From Mycobacterium kiyosense (GTDB lineage: Bacteria > Actinomycetota > Actinomycetes > Mycobacteriales > Mycobacteriaceae), in NCBI GenBank assembly GCA_021654635.1, contig AP025179.1, positions 1,240,001 through 1,304,000 on the forward strand: DNA of 64,000 bases, written 5' to 3'. Below the pieces are notes generated by a model that was not told where the DNA came from, did no database searches, and worked only from the letters and a program-made list of their open reading frames with translations. The position numbers were made by a program, and so were the translations under genes. Shown here piece after piece: positions 1-9,400 of this stretch. The first letter of the stretch is position 1. The number at the start of each line of letters is the position of its first letter.

Positions 1-1
1 G

Positions 2-748
2 TCCGGCCCGATGGCCAAAGAGTTGGTGGAACTGATGAATTCGGCGATCGACGCGCGGACTTCGGTGGGCATCATCGGTTTGGCCACCGCGACCTGGGCC
101 GGCCTGGGCTGGATTTCGCATCTGCGGGCCGCGATCAGCGCGATGTGGGCGCAAACCCCGAACGGCGACGGCTACGTGCGCACCAAGCTATCCGACCTGC
201 TGGCGATGCTCGGCACGTTCGCGGTGACCGTGCTGAGTCTGGCGCTCAGTGCGCTCGGCCACACCGGGCCGATGCGCGCGGTGCTGAGATGGCTTCACAT
301 ACCTGAGTTTTCGATCTTCGACCCGATGTTCCGGGTCGCTTCCATACTGGTTTCGCTGCTGGTGACCTGGCTGCTGTTCACCTGGATGATCGCCCGGCTG
401 CCGCGGGAGAAGGTCCGGTTGGTGACCTCGATGCGGGCCGGCCTGCTGGCGGCGGTGGCCTTCGAGTTGTTCAAGCAGGTGGCGTCGATCTACCTGCGTG
501 TCGTGCTGCGCAGCCCCGCCGGTGCGACGTTCGGGCCGGTTTTGGGGCTGATGGTGTTCGCCAACGTGACCGCCTATCTGGTGCTGTTCGCGACGGCGTG
601 GGCGGCCACCACGCATCCCGAAGACCCGCGCGACACGCAGATCGACCCCCGCCGCCCGCGGTCATCAGCCCGCGCGTGCTGGTCGACGAGGGTCTCAGCG
701 CCCGTCAGACCGCCGCCGCGCTGGCTGCGGGCGCCGTTGGCGCGCTGA
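2..748 (+). CDS. YihY/BrkB-family inner membrane protein (Rv3335c-like), 5' end outside window, C-terminus frameshifted
   Basis: The frame is already open at base 2, so the true start lies upstream. Several hydrophobic segments are visible, including LGTFAVTVLSLALSALG and FRVASILVSLLVTWLLF, followed by the SMRAGLLAAVAFELFKQ stretch typical of YihY/BrkB proteins. These are multi-pass membrane proteins of uncertain function. The printed C-terminus (Arg/Pro/Ser-rich after residue 210) looks wrong. One base short in the C-run at 646-650 would switch to the +1-numbered frame, which continues with VISPRVLVDEGLSARQTAA and a hydrophobic tail to about 780, where a second change in the A7 run at 768-774 would give a stop at 779-781. 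I infer sequencing error rather than decay. Confidence 0.75.
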   Translation, partial: SGPMAKELVELMNSAIDARTSVGIIGLATATWAGLGWISHLRAAISAMWAQTPNGDGYVRTKLSDLLAMLGTFAVTVLSLALSALGHTGPMRAVLRWLHIPEFSIFDPMFRVASILVSLLVTWLLFTWMIARLPREKVRLVTSMRAGLLAAVAFELFKQVASIYLRVVLRSPAGATFGPVLGLMVFANVTAYLVLFATAWAATTHPEDPRDTQIDPRRPRSSARACWSTRVSAPVRPPPRWLRAPLAR

Positions 749-777
749 CTCTTTCGAGGTTCCTGCGAAAAAAAGCG

Positions 778-1170
778 CTAGTGCGGCCCCGCCAATTCGG
801 CGCGCATCCGCGAGGCGAAGGCGGTGACGGCTTTGAGCGGTCGCATCATGACGGTGATCTCATCGATGAGCCCCGCCTCGCCGGTGTGGACGAAATCGCA
901 GCCCCAGAGTTCCAGCCCATCTACCGTGGCGGTGAACCGGAAAGCGTGATCGGTTGTCCCGCACACAGATTCGGTTCCGGGTAGCTCCTTGACGAAATGA
1001 AAGTCGTCGAGGATCTTCGCTACCGTCCCGACGATGAGCGCGATGGCGTCGCGGCCCCGGTACGGCCGGTGCGTGATCGGGCTGTGCACCACGGCGTCTT
1101 CGGCGAAAATCTCGCCGATGGTGTCGAATCGGCCGGCTTCGACGGCTGCGCGGAAGGGGTGGGTGCTCAC
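778..1170 (-). CDS. SnoaL/NTF2-like fold protein
   Basis: A 130-residue protein starting MSTHPFRAAVEAGRFDTIG. The pattern (helix with FRAAVEAG, then EIFAEDAVVHSPI, a YRGRDAI segment and a FRFTATVDG strand pair) is that of NTF2-like/SnoaL cone-shaped proteins, which serve as small-molecule isomerases, hydrolases or binding proteins. No catalytic assignment is possible. The GTG start at 1168-1170 overlaps the TGA of the upstream DoxX gene by four bases, so the two are probably translationally coupled. The frame stays open further upstream, but that extension is antisense-like sequence over the DoxX gene and I reject it. Confidence 0.7.
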   Translation of the reverse strand: MSTHPFRAAVEAGRFDTIGEIFAEDAVVHSPITHRPYRGRDAIALIVGTVAKILDDFHFVKELPGTESVCGTTDHAFRFTATVDGLELWGCDFVHTGEAGLIDEITVMMRPLKAVTAFASRMRAELAGPH

Positions 1171-1535
1171 AGCGCCAGCCCCCGTCCCACTGCGACGAAC
1201 ACCGCGGCCGCGAAGATCAGCGCGGTCAGCGCGACGTTGCGCGGCTCGCGCAGATACGCGTGCGAGCCGACGGCACCGATCATCACCACGGCGAAGCCGG
1301 CAGCGGCCAGCGGGGTGAGGTATCTGTCGACACCGACCAGCCACGGCAGCAGAATTCCGACGGCGCCCAACAATTCGCAGAACGCGGTGACGCGAACCAC
1401 CGGCAGCGGAAAGGGGGCCACTCCCGTTTGGCCCATGGCGATCAGTCGCTCTTTGGGCTGACTGATCTTCGCCACCCCCGATACCGCGAAGATTGCGGCA
1501 AGAGTCGCCTGCAATGTCCACAGCAGTGCATTCAT
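1167..1535 (-). CDS. DoxX-family membrane protein
   Basis: A 122-residue protein, MNALLWTLQATLAAIFAVSG..., with four hydrophobic helices and the VAKISQPKERL segment after helix 1 and ELLGAVGILLPWL in helix 3, as in DoxX/DoxD-like proteins. The family is membrane-embedded and linked to thiosulfate or redox functions in a few organisms, but its role here is unknown. The ATG at 1533-1535 is preceded on the coding strand by GGAGGTCGAA, a strong Shine-Dalgarno, which decides the start over an upstream in-frame start. It follows the SMR gene after 70 bases on the same strand and overlaps the NTF2-like gene, so all three may share the riboswitch-controlled transcript. Confidence 0.75.
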   Translation of the reverse strand: MNALLWTLQATLAAIFAVSGVAKISQPKERLIAMGQTGVAPFPLPVVRVTAFCELLGAVGILLPWLVGVDRYLTPLAAAGFAVVMIGAVGSHAYLREPRNVALTALIFAAAVFVAVGRGLAL

Positions 1536-1605
1536 TTCGACCTCCGATGTAGATAGGCGTGCACAGATCAGACGGCGCAGCCGCACCGGATGTGACAGTC
1601 GGAGT

Positions 1606-1920
1606 TCAGCCGACGAGTTTGAGGCCGACGATGGAGCCGATCACCCCTGCGATGAGCAGCATCTTCACCGGCGAGGCCGGTTCGGCGCCGGTCAGCATCG
1701 CGTAGCCGACCGTGAGCACGGCGCCGATGCCGACCCACACCGCGTAGCTGGTCCCGGTGGGCAGGCTGCGCATCGCGATCGCCAGCCCGGACATCGACGC
1801 CACCAGCGCGACGAAGAAAACGGCGGTGGGGGCGAGTCGCGAGAAGCCGTCGGACTTCGCCAGCGCGGTGGCCCAGACGGCCTCCAGGGTCCCCGACACG
1901 ATCAATACCAGCCAGGCCAT
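1606..1920 (-). CDS. gdx: SMR-family guanidinium exporter (Gdx/SugE type)
   Basis: A 104-residue, four-helix small multidrug resistance protein. The first helix carries the conserved glutamate (E13) in GTLEAVWATALAKSDGF, which fits the Gdx (guanidinium exporter) signature better than the EmrE/Qac one. Gdx dimers exchange guanidinium for protons across the inner membrane. The ATG at 1918-1920 follows GGAGGTG with good spacing. A guanidine-III riboswitch lies directly upstream (1935-1976), independently supporting guanidinium as substrate. Family and motif are seen; transport activity is inferred from the family and the riboswitch. Confidence 0.88.
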   Translation of the reverse strand: MAWLVLIVSGTLEAVWATALAKSDGFSRLAPTAVFFVALVASMSGLAIAMRSLPTGTSYAVWVGIGAVLTVGYAMLTGAEPASPVKMLLIAGVIGSIVGLKLVG

Positions 1921-1934
1921 CACGCACCTCCACA

Positions 1935-1976
1935 GCGCCGTCTTTTCGCTGGCCGGGTACGGTGCGCCTCGTCCGG
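1935..1976 (-). ncRNA. Guanidine-III (ykkC-III / mini-ykkC-III class) riboswitch
   Basis: Read on the minus strand, the 42-nt segment contains CCGGACGAGG, then GC, then CCGTACCCGG, a short linker and AAGACGGCGC. This closely follows the pseudoknotted guanidine-III aptamer as I recall it from Thermobifida fusca, differing at a few linker positions. The closing GCGC is four bases from the GGAGGTG ribosome-binding site of the SMR exporter gene, so ligand-dependent exposure of the ribosome-binding site is the likely mechanism. No separate terminator hairpin is visible. Confidence 0.88.
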
Positions 1977-2000
1977 TGTCAGATGTTGACCCGCTCGATG

Positions 2001-3128
2001 CTAGCAAACGGCCGACGTACCGGGTAGCCACCGGCCGTCGGTCATCACCGCGCGTATCGAAAAATCATGTTCCAGCACAACAAGATTGGCGATATTCCCG
2101 GTCCGGATGGCGCCGACCTCGTCGAGTCGCAGGGCGCGGGCCGGCGTCGACGAGGTGGTCTGCACCGCCGCGGCCAACCCCGAGCTGTCCGCCACCGCCC
2201 GGAACAGCCGGTCCATGGTCGCGGTGCTGCCGGCGATCGTCTCGGTGCCCCGCACCCGGGCCACCCCGCCCGCGACGACGACGGGCAGCGACCCCAGCCG
2301 GAACTCGCCGTCGCCGCATCCGGCCGCGACCGTCGCGTCGGTGATCACCGCGACGCGCTCGGGTCCCACCGTGTCGATCACCGCCGCGACCATATCGGGA
2401 TGCAGGTGCACGCCGTCGGCGATGAGCTCGACGGACACCCTCGGGTCGGCCAATAAGGCCAGCACGGGGCCGGGGTCTCGATGGTCCAGCGGCAGCATCG
2501 CGTTGAACAGGTGGGTCGCGACGGTGGCGCCACCCGCGACGGCGTGCTGGGTCTGTTTGTACGTCGCATCCGTATGTCCCACGGCGACAACGATGTTCGC
2601 GTCGACAAATCGTCGGATCGCTTGCTCGCTGCCGGGCAGTTCGGGGGCCAGCGTGACCATCCGGATGGTGCCGTCGGCGGCGGCGAGCAGGGCATCGATC
2701 TCAGCCGGGTCCGGCAACCGGAGCTGAGTGCGGTCGTGGGCGCCGCAGCGCGCCACGTTGAGCCACGGCCCCTCCAGGTGGATGCCGGCGATGATGCCTC
2801 GGCGCGTCGCCTCGGCGAGGACGCGCACGGCCGAAAGCAGGTCCGCGGGTGCGAAGGTGACCAAGCTGGCCACACTGGTCGTGGTCCCGTGCCGGCGGTG
2901 AAACTCCACGGCCTGCTCGGCCGTGTCAGGAAACGAGAAACCGCCGCCGCCATGCACATGCATGTCGACAAAGCCGGGTACCACAACGGAATTCGGCAGG
3001 TCCACATCGGCTGGTCCCGGCGGCAGCCCGGCGCCGCAGCCGACGATTCGCGCCCCGCCGATCTGTACCCAACCCGGTCGGCAGAGCTCGCCGTCGACGA
3101 CGACGGTGCCGGCCCGGATGACCGTCAT
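2001..3128 (-). CDS. nagA: N-acetylglucosamine-6-phosphate deacetylase
   Basis: A 375-residue amidohydrolase starting MTVIRAGTVVVDGELC. Metal and substrate motifs appear in the expected order: DMHVHGGGG (about residue 55), IHLEGPWLN, VAVGHTDA, ATHLFNAM and AVITDATVAAG. It removes acetate from GlcNAc-6-phosphate in the cytoplasm, feeding aminosugar and peptidoglycan recycling. The ATG at 3126-3128 overlaps the TGA of sugI (ATGA), showing coupling. The frame continues upstream into sugI DNA, but that extension is out-of-frame shadow sequence. Confidence 0.92.
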   Translation of the reverse strand: MTVIRAGTVVVDGELCRPGWVQIGGARIVGCGAGLPPGPADVDLPNSVVVPGFVDMHVHGGGGFSFPDTAEQAVEFHRRHGTTTSVASLVTFAPADLLSAVRVLAEATRRGIIAGIHLEGPWLNVARCGAHDRTQLRLPDPAEIDALLAAADGTIRMVTLAPELPGSEQAIRRFVDANIVVAVGHTDATYKQTQHAVAGGATVATHLFNAMLPLDHRDPGPVLALLADPRVSVELIADGVHLHPDMVAAVIDTVGPERVAVITDATVAAGCGDGEFRLGSLPVVVAGGVARVRGTETIAGSTATMDRLFRAVADSSGLAAAVQTTSSTPARALRLDEVGAIRTGNIANLVVLEHDFSIRAVMTDGRWLPGTSAVC

Positions 3129-4477
3129 GGCCAGTGCCCGCCGTTCTCCCAGAAGTACCTGATCTCCTCGAGTTGACGGCCTTTGGTCTCGGGCGCGAAG
3201 CGGCGCACCACCACGAAGGCGACGATTGCGAATACCCCGAAAGCCGCGAAAACCGTTGCCCCGCCGAGCAATTCCAGCGCCGTCAAAAAGAAAGCGGCGA
3301 TCAGCGCGTTGGCGATCAGATTCGACGTCAACATCACGCTGGACCCCATCGAGCGCAGGCTGGGACGGGAAGCTCCGCCGGCGAAAACCCAGACCAGCGA
3401 ACCGAATCCGAAGTTGAACCCGATGGTGAACAGCAGCACGCCGCCGAACCCGAGTGCCAGTGCGACGCCACCCTGGCTGCCACCCTTGGGGTAGAAGGCG
3501 ATCAGCACGGCGTCGGCGGCGATCATCATCGCGATACCCGACAGCAGGATGGGAATTCGGCCCAGCCGGTCGACCAGGGACAGCGACACCCCGACCGCCG
3601 CCAACGCGGCGACCTGCACCATCGCCGGCAGCCCCAGCTTGCCGAAGTTGCCCTCGAATCCCATGTCGGCGAACAGTTGTGGGCTGTAGTAGACGATCGC
3701 GTTGATGCCGGTGATCTGCACCAGGAAGCCGAGCGTGACAACGAACAAGGTGGCGCGCAGGTAGGGTCGCCGCAGCATCTCGCCGATGCTGCCGCGACCC
3801 TCGTGGACGGCGGCGGTGATCTCGGCCAGATCCGTCTCGACGGCGTCGGGAGATTCGACTCGCGCCAGCACGTGGCGGGCCTGCTCGACGCGGCCCTTGA
3901 GCACGTACCACCGCGCGGTGTCCGGCATCCGCAGCAGCAGCGGGATCAGCAGTCCGGCGGGCACCGCGGCCAAACCCAGCATCCAGCGCCAACTCTGGAT
4001 CGTCTCGGCCAGCGCGTAGCCCACCACGTAGCCCAGGATGATGCCGGTCAGCGTGGCGAACTGGTAGGCGGTCAACAACCGGCCGCGCACCGCCGACGGC
4101 GCAGATTCGGCCACGTACACCGGCACCACCACCAGCGACACCCCGATGGTCACCCCCAGCAGGAGCCGCGCCACCAACAGCATCGGCAGCGACACGGCCG
4201 TGGCACCCAGCAGCGCGAACGCCGCATAGCCGACCAGGATCGCGACCATCGACTTCTGGCGCCCGATCGCGTCGGCGAGCAGCCCACCGGCCAGGGCGCC
4301 GACGATCTGACCGATCACCACCATGGTGGTCACCAGGCCCTTTTGCGGGATGGTGAGGCCGAAGTCGTTGGGCAGGAACAGCAGTGCCCCGGCGATGCTG
4401 GACAGGTCGTAGCCGTAGATGACCCCGACGCTGGCCGCGGTCAGTCCGACCAGGATCGCCCGCCGCTGAGCGCTCAG
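3125..4477 (-). CDS. sugI: MFS sugar-porter family transporter SugI
   Basis: A 12-helix sugar porter. Motifs include YGYDLSSIAGALLF in helix 1, GRQKSM between helices 2 and 3, DTARWYVLKGR after helix 6, DRLGRIP between helices 8 and 9, and PETKGRQLEEI at the C-terminus. It matches Rv3331 sugI, whose substrate I do not know. The start is a problem: the first ATG/GTG/TTG in frame (GTG 4331-4333) would remove helix 1. The frame stays coding back to a CTG at 4475-4477 that overlaps the upstream stop as CTGA and sits behind AAAGGTGAAAAT. I propose CTG as start (450 residues). A base error near the A4 run upstream is the alternative. Confidence 0.85.
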   Translation of the reverse strand: MSAQRRAILVGLTAASVGVIYGYDLSSIAGALLFLPNDFGLTIPQKGLVTTMVVIGQIVGALAGGLLADAIGRQKSMVAILVGYAAFALLGATAVSLPMLLVARLLLGVTIGVSLVVVPVYVAESAPSAVRGRLLTAYQFATLTGIILGYVVGYALAETIQSWRWMLGLAAVPAGLLIPLLLRMPDTARWYVLKGRVEQARHVLARVESPDAVETDLAEITAAVHEGRGSIGEMLRRPYLRATLFVVTLGFLVQITGINAIVYYSPQLFADMGFEGNFGKLGLPAMVQVAALAAVGVSLSLVDRLGRIPILLSGIAMMIAADAVLIAFYPKGGSQGGVALALGFGGVLLFTIGFNFGFGSLVWVFAGGASRPSLRSMGSSVMLTSNLIANALIAAFFLTALELLGGATVFAAFGVFAIVAFVVVRRFAPETKGRQLEEIRYFWENGGHWP

Positions 4478-4797
4478 ATTTTCACCTTTGCTCTGAGGAT
4501 CCTGATCACCTCGTCGGGGTTGTCGGGGGTGATGCAGGCCCGCACCCAGCGGCCCGTTTGCAGGATCAACACGGTGGACTTGCGGCCCCGGTGGACGTCG
4601 AGGGGAAACCAGTAGCGCGGGTCGGCGGCGCCCCAGATGCGGCCCTTGCCCGAAGCCCAGCCCATCTTCTTGGACTTGATGCTGGTGATGTCGCCGTAAT
4701 CTATTCGCTTGGCGTTGGCGAACGGAAAGTAGTAGCGGCGGATGGTGATTCCGTCCTCGTCGAGCGTGAGGCCAGAGTCCTCGTAGAGGGCGGTCAT
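4474..4797 (-). CDS. Small bacterial PH-like domain protein
   Basis: A 107-residue soluble protein, MTALYEDSGLTLDEDGITI, with alternating beta strands and a final helix (DNPDEVIRILRAK), the pattern of bacterial pleckstrin-homology-like domains. Motifs include RRYYFPFANAKRIDYGDI and WFPLDVHRGRKSTVLIL. No enzymatic residues are evident. It lies 10 bases after dacB1 and overlaps the sugI start by four bases, so it is part of a dacB1-PH-sugI-nagA operon. Its function is unknown; operon position suggests a role linked to the envelope or aminosugar uptake. Confidence 0.75.
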   Translation of the reverse strand: MTALYEDSGLTLDEDGITIRRYYFPFANAKRIDYGDITSIKSKKMGWASGKGRIWGAADPRYWFPLDVHRGRKSTVLILQTGRWVRACITPDNPDEVIRILRAKVKI

Positions 4798-4807
4798 TGC
4801 GCAGAGT

Positions 4808-6043
4808 CTAGTGCTGGGTCCGGCGGTTCATGGAGCGTGCCGCCAGGATCAATCCGAACACGACGACCGCACCGACGACGGCGACACCGACCCGGATCGG
4901 CAGCGCGTCGGCCGGCGACATCAGACCCGCGGCAGAGGTGTTGTCGGGGGCGCGGCTGGCCGGGTTGTTGCCGGCGGTGGCCAGTGACGGGTCGGGTTCC
5001 ACCAGCGACCCCACCTGGGTGCCCTGGGGGGTGCTGAACCCGTAGTCCAGCAGATGCGCGGCCTGCTCCCACGGCGCGATGGGCTGCCGGGTGCCGTGCA
5101 GCAGCACTGCCATCAGGCGCCGGCCGTTGTGGTTGGCCGCGCCGACGAACGTCTGGCCGGCGTCGTCGGTGTAGCCGGTCTTGCCGCCCATCGCACCCGG
5201 ATAGTGGTAGAGCAGCTGGTTGTCGTTCTCCAACTCGTAGCCGGGGTGGTCGCCGTGGCCGGGGAAGTTGAAGGTGCGGGTGGCGACGATGTCGGCGAAG
5301 ACGGGGTTGTGCCAGGCGTAGCGGTAGAACAGGCCGATGTCGTAGGCAGAGGTGCTCATGCCCGGGCCGTCCAGCCCGGACGGGGTCGCGACCCGGGTGT
5401 CGTGGCCGCCCAGCTTGGCGGCCAGCACATTGAGCTTGTCCAGCGCGGCCTGCATGCCGCCGAGCTGCATGGCCAGGGCGTGCGCGGCGTCGTTGCCCGA
5501 GTGCATCAGCAGCCCGTGCAGCAGCTGGTTGATGGTGTAGGTGCCGCCGTTGTCGACGCCGACCTTGGTGCCTTCGGCGGCGGCGTCGTCGTCGGTGCCC
5601 GGGACGGCCTTGTTCTGGTTGAACGCGTTGATGGACGCCATCGCCACCAGCACTTTGATGATGCTGGCGGGGCGGTGCCGGGCGTGCGGGTCCTTGGCGG
5701 CGATGACGGCGCCGCTGTCGATGTCGGCGACCAGCCACGCCTCGGCGGAGACGTCGCCGGGGACCGGGGGAGTGCCCGGGGCCGCGATGATGCCGCAGCC
5801 GCCCAGGGCGGTGCCGCCGACCGGTGTGGAGGGCACTGCCAGCGGCAGCGGCGGGTCACCCGCGGTGGGCACTTCGGAGGAGTCGACCGCGGGCGGAGTG
5901 TTGATCTTGTACGGGCAGTTGGGCGCCCCGGGGTTCGCCTCGGCGCTGGGTTCGGCGTAGGCCAGCGCGCCCGATCCCGCGACGAGGAACATCGCCGCGG
6001 CCAGGCTCGAAACGGCACGAAGTGAGGTCCGTAGGAGGCGCAT
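4808..6043 (-). CDS. dacB1: D-alanyl-D-alanine carboxypeptidase DacB1
   Basis: A 411-residue penicillin-binding protein of the S11/PBP5 type, acting on peptidoglycan stem peptides outside the membrane. It has a signal peptide ([20 protein letters not shown]), a Pro-rich linker, the serine motif SIIK in [13 protein letters not shown], the SGN motif in [12 protein letters not shown] in [11 protein letters not shown], and a C-terminal membrane anchor ([19 protein letters not shown]). The ATG at 6041-6043 has GGAGG just upstream and places the signal peptide correctly; longer in-frame starts add an implausible leader. It matches Rv3330. First gene of the operon running to nagA. Confidence 0.93.
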   Translation of the reverse strand: MRLLRTSLRAVSSLAAAMFLVAGSGALAYAEPSAEANPGAPNCPYKINTPPAVDSSEVPTAGDPPLPLAVPSTPVGGTALGGCGIIAAPGTPPVPGDVSAEAWLVADIDSGAVIAAKDPHARHRPASIIKVLVAMASINAFNQNKAVPGTDDDAAAEGTKVGVDNGGTYTINQLLHGLLMHSGNDAAHALAMQLGGMQAALDKLNVLAAKLGGHDTRVATPSGLDGPGMSTSAYDIGLFYRYAWHNPVFADIVATRTFNFPGHGDHPGYELENDNQLLYHYPGAMGGKTGYTDDAGQTFVGAANHNGRRLMAVLLHGTRQPIAPWEQAAHLLDYGFSTPQGTQVGSLVEPDPSLATAGNNPASRAPDNTSAAGLMSPADALPIRVGVAVVGAVVVFGLILAARSMNRRTQH

Positions 6044-6408
6044 CGCTGAGCAGACTAGGCGATTTGCAAGACGAATGCAGGTTGCCGCGCTGTGACTGAT
6101 GGGGCGGAAGTTATCCATAGGGGCGCTAGGATTGGCGGCTCCGGCCAACGGGCCTGCAGAGTCACTGCGTCACGGTGGCGGTCGGAGAGCGTTGACCCGC
6201 GTCGGCGGCGACATGTAACTGTGGCGCATCGGCGGGCCGGGCGCACCAGCAGATCGCGCGCGTCCGTCCTGGATGACCACTAGCAAGGGACTTATGCCCC
6301 TACTGCTTGACCCGCCGTATCTGCTGCCTTTGACGGGAACAAAGGGCACGTCGGCACGGACTGAGCCCGAGCGTTTCCGGTGTCGTCGCCGCTAGGGGAG
6401 TGAAGGCG
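6044..6408 (+). other. Intergenic region between divergent dacB1 and the TIR-STAND gene
   Basis: About 365 bases without a convincing gene. It must hold both divergent promoters. The only recognisable site is a DosR-like box at 6287-6301. A TTATCCATA at 6111-6119 resembles a single DnaA box but stands alone. It marks the left junction of the accessory island, because dacB1 and the aminotransferase are near neighbours in M. tuberculosis. Confidence 0.6.
6287..6301 (+). promoter_or_regulatory. DosR-like box
   Basis: The sequence GGGACTTATGCCCCT fits the simplified DosR consensus GGGACTTNNGNCCCT at every fixed position. It lies 108 bases upstream of the TTG start of the TIR-STAND-WD40 gene, a usual distance for a DosR-activated promoter. 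Hypoxia or nitric-oxide control is inferred from this motif alone. Confidence 0.5.
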
Positions 6409-9400
6409 TTGTCTCGTATCTTTCTGAGCCATGCCAGCGCCGATTCACGCGAAGCCGCGGCGCTGAAGCGATGGCTGGTGGAACAGGATCCGTCACTGGC
6501 GAACGAGATCTTCCTTGACACCGACCCGACTACCGGGATCCGCAGCGGAGCGCGCTGGAAGGAGGAACTGCGCCGGGCTAACGCACGCTGTGAAGCGGTG
6601 ATTTGCCTGCTGTCGAGACATTGGGAGGAGTCCTACGAGTGCAAGGTTGAATACCGCACCGCGGAGACTCTCAACAAACTGATCTATTGCGCTCGCCTGG
6701 AGCCCACCGGCGGCGAAATAACCTCCGAATGGCAGCGCTGCGATCTATTCGGCGACGGCCCGACGACGAGCATCGTCATGGGTGCGGGGCCGCCGGTGAC
6801 CTTTGCCAGCGCTGGACTGTACCGATTGCGTGACGCGATTCGCGGAGCGGGGATCGGCGCTGAGTCGTATGTCTGGCCACCACCTTCGGACCCCGATCGT
6901 GCGCCATACCGAGGTTGGGAGCCGTTTGAATCCATCGATGCCGGTGTCTTTTTCGGGCGTGACGCCCAGATCGTGCGAGGCATGGATGCGATGCGCGGAA
7001 TGCGGCTTTCCGGCCTGGCATCGATTTTCGTGGTGCTGGGTCCGTCGGGCAGCGGAAAGTCGTCGTTCTTGCGTGCCGGATTGTTGCCGCGGCTGGCTCG
7101 TGAAGATCGCCGATTTGCCGTGCTCGGCGTGGTGCGCCCCGAGCGCAGCGCGTTGACCGGCAAGTCGGGCCTGGCCGCCGCGATCCACAGTGCTCGCGCC
7201 GAATTCGGCCTCGCCCAGCCGGCGCTGGGGGACATCAAGGATGTGTGCGTTCACGGCGGCCGGCAACTGGTGGACCTGGTGGCCGAAGTGCAGCAGGCGG
7301 CCATGGCTCGGCTTTCCGGCCATTCCGGCGCCGAGGACGCGCCGGCGCCCCCGACGCTGGTGTTGCCGCTCGATCAGGCGGAGGAATTGTTTTCGGCCGA
7401 CGCGGGAAGCGAAGGCGCGCAGTTTATTACGCTGCTGCGCTGGTTGATCGAGGACCTGAACCGCACTGAGATCCGGCTCGTGGTGGTAGCCACGATCCGG
7501 ACCGACAGCTACGAGGTCATGCAAACCCACCCGGGGTTGGCCGGGATTGAGACCGTCGTCTTCGATGAGCTGCGGCCCATGCCGGCCACCCAGTTCAAGG
7601 AAGTGATCGTGGGCCCCGCCGCCCGGGCCACCCAGGCCGGCTATCCGCTGACCATTTCGCCGGCGCTCGTCGATCGCCTGCTTGCCGACGCCGGCGAGGG
7701 TGCCGAGCCCCTGCCTTTGTTGGCGCTTACGTTGTGCCGGCTGTACGCCGACTACGGCAGTACCGGAGAGCTGACGCTGACTCAGTATGAAGCGATGGGC
7801 GGGATGGGGCGGGTCGTCCAAACCGAGATCGACGACATCCTGGCCGCCGAACCGCAGTCGCGTCAGCGTCGGCAGGGCCTTGCGCGCGGCATTCATTCCT
7901 TGGTTGGCGACCATCGATCCGGACACTGACCAGCCAATACGTCGGGTCGCTCGCTACGCCGACCTACCCCAGGAGAGCCGCCCGCTGATCGAGCAGTTCG
8001 TCGCCAAACGGCTGATGATCGAGGACATCCGTGGTGGAGAGACCGTTGTCGAGGTCGCGTTGGAAAGCTTGCTGCGGCAATGGAATGAGCTTGCGGGCTG
8101 GCTGGACTCTCAGCGCTCGGACCTCAAAGCCGCCGACGCGCTCGAGCGCGCGGCAGCCGCTTGGGAGCAACACGATTGCAGCCATGACTGGCTGCTCACC
8201 GGTACGCGCCTCGCCGACGCGCAAGCACTGGCCGAACACCCCGGCTTCCGGGAGCGGCTAGCGACCACCGATCGTTTTCTGGCGGCGTCCCATTTCGCAG
8301 AGGACCAACGCCTCCAAGCCGAAGAACGGCACCGCCAGGCCGAACTGTCTGCCGCCCAGCAACTGGCCGCTGCGGCCCAGGAACGCGCCCATCATGCGCA
8401 GCAAGAGCAAGCCACGGCCGAGGCCCACGCCGACCAACTGCGCAGACGTTCTCGTGTGCTGCGTGCCGTGCTCGCGGTCACCGCGGTGATTGCCGTAATT
8501 GCGGCGGTTTTGGGGATTACGGCTGCGATCAACGGACATGCGGCAACGAAACGGTTCTACGAGGCCACCAGCGTAAGGCTCAACGCGGAGGCCCGGGGCA
8601 TGCTGGCCGGCACGCTTGCCGGCGGCGACGTACGCGCCTTCAACGAATTGCTCGCTGCCAGAACGTTCTACAATCCCGACGACGGCGCGCTCTACGATGC
8701 CGTCGTCCAGCGGCAAACGACGGTCAAGATCATCGAGACACCCACCCGGATCGCGAGTTTGGCGTTCAGCCCGGATGGCGCGAGCATCGCCTCGGCCGGC
8801 GGCGACAGCGGTGACGTAAGCATCTGGCAGGTGGATACCGGCACGCGCCGCACCCTTGGCACCGGTGACAAACGCCTTTCGGCCGTGGCATTCAGCCCGA
8901 CCGGGGATCGCATCGCTGCCGGCACCGCCGAGATGGGGAACGTCGTGTTCTGGAACGCGCACACCGGTGCGCTGACGGAGAAACTAAGGGGCAATGAAGG
9001 CGGTGTCTCCAGCATCGCCTACAGCCGGGACGGCCGCGGCCTCGTCTCCGGTGGATACGACTACACGCTCCGATTCTGGGACGCCGAGAACGAACAACCT
9101 AGCGGCCCACCCGTACAAGTTCGGCCGCTGCGCACGGACGCGACCATCGGTATCCAGGCCGTGGCGTTCAGTCCAGACGGGCGGCGGATCGCCGCGGGTT
9201 GCGGTGACGACTCCGTTCGGATCATCGATGTCGCCACAGGCCGAGAGGTCGTTCCCCCGCTGATCCTCGTGCCGGAGGCCGGCCACGCGGGGGGAGTGAC
9301 AAGCGTCGCATTCAGTCCCGACGGGCATCAACTGGTGGCGGGCAGCGGTGCCGGGGGTGATTTCCAGATCTGGAACGCCGACACGGGCGAATCCATCGGC

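Noticed and set aside
3129..3992. Extended N-terminus for NagA
   Set aside because: The extension is an antisense-like reading over sugI; the ATGA overlap at 3125-3128 and the family N-terminus define the start.
6111..6119. TTATCCATA resembling a DnaA box
   Set aside because: A single near-match with no cluster, AT-rich region or replication gene nearby.
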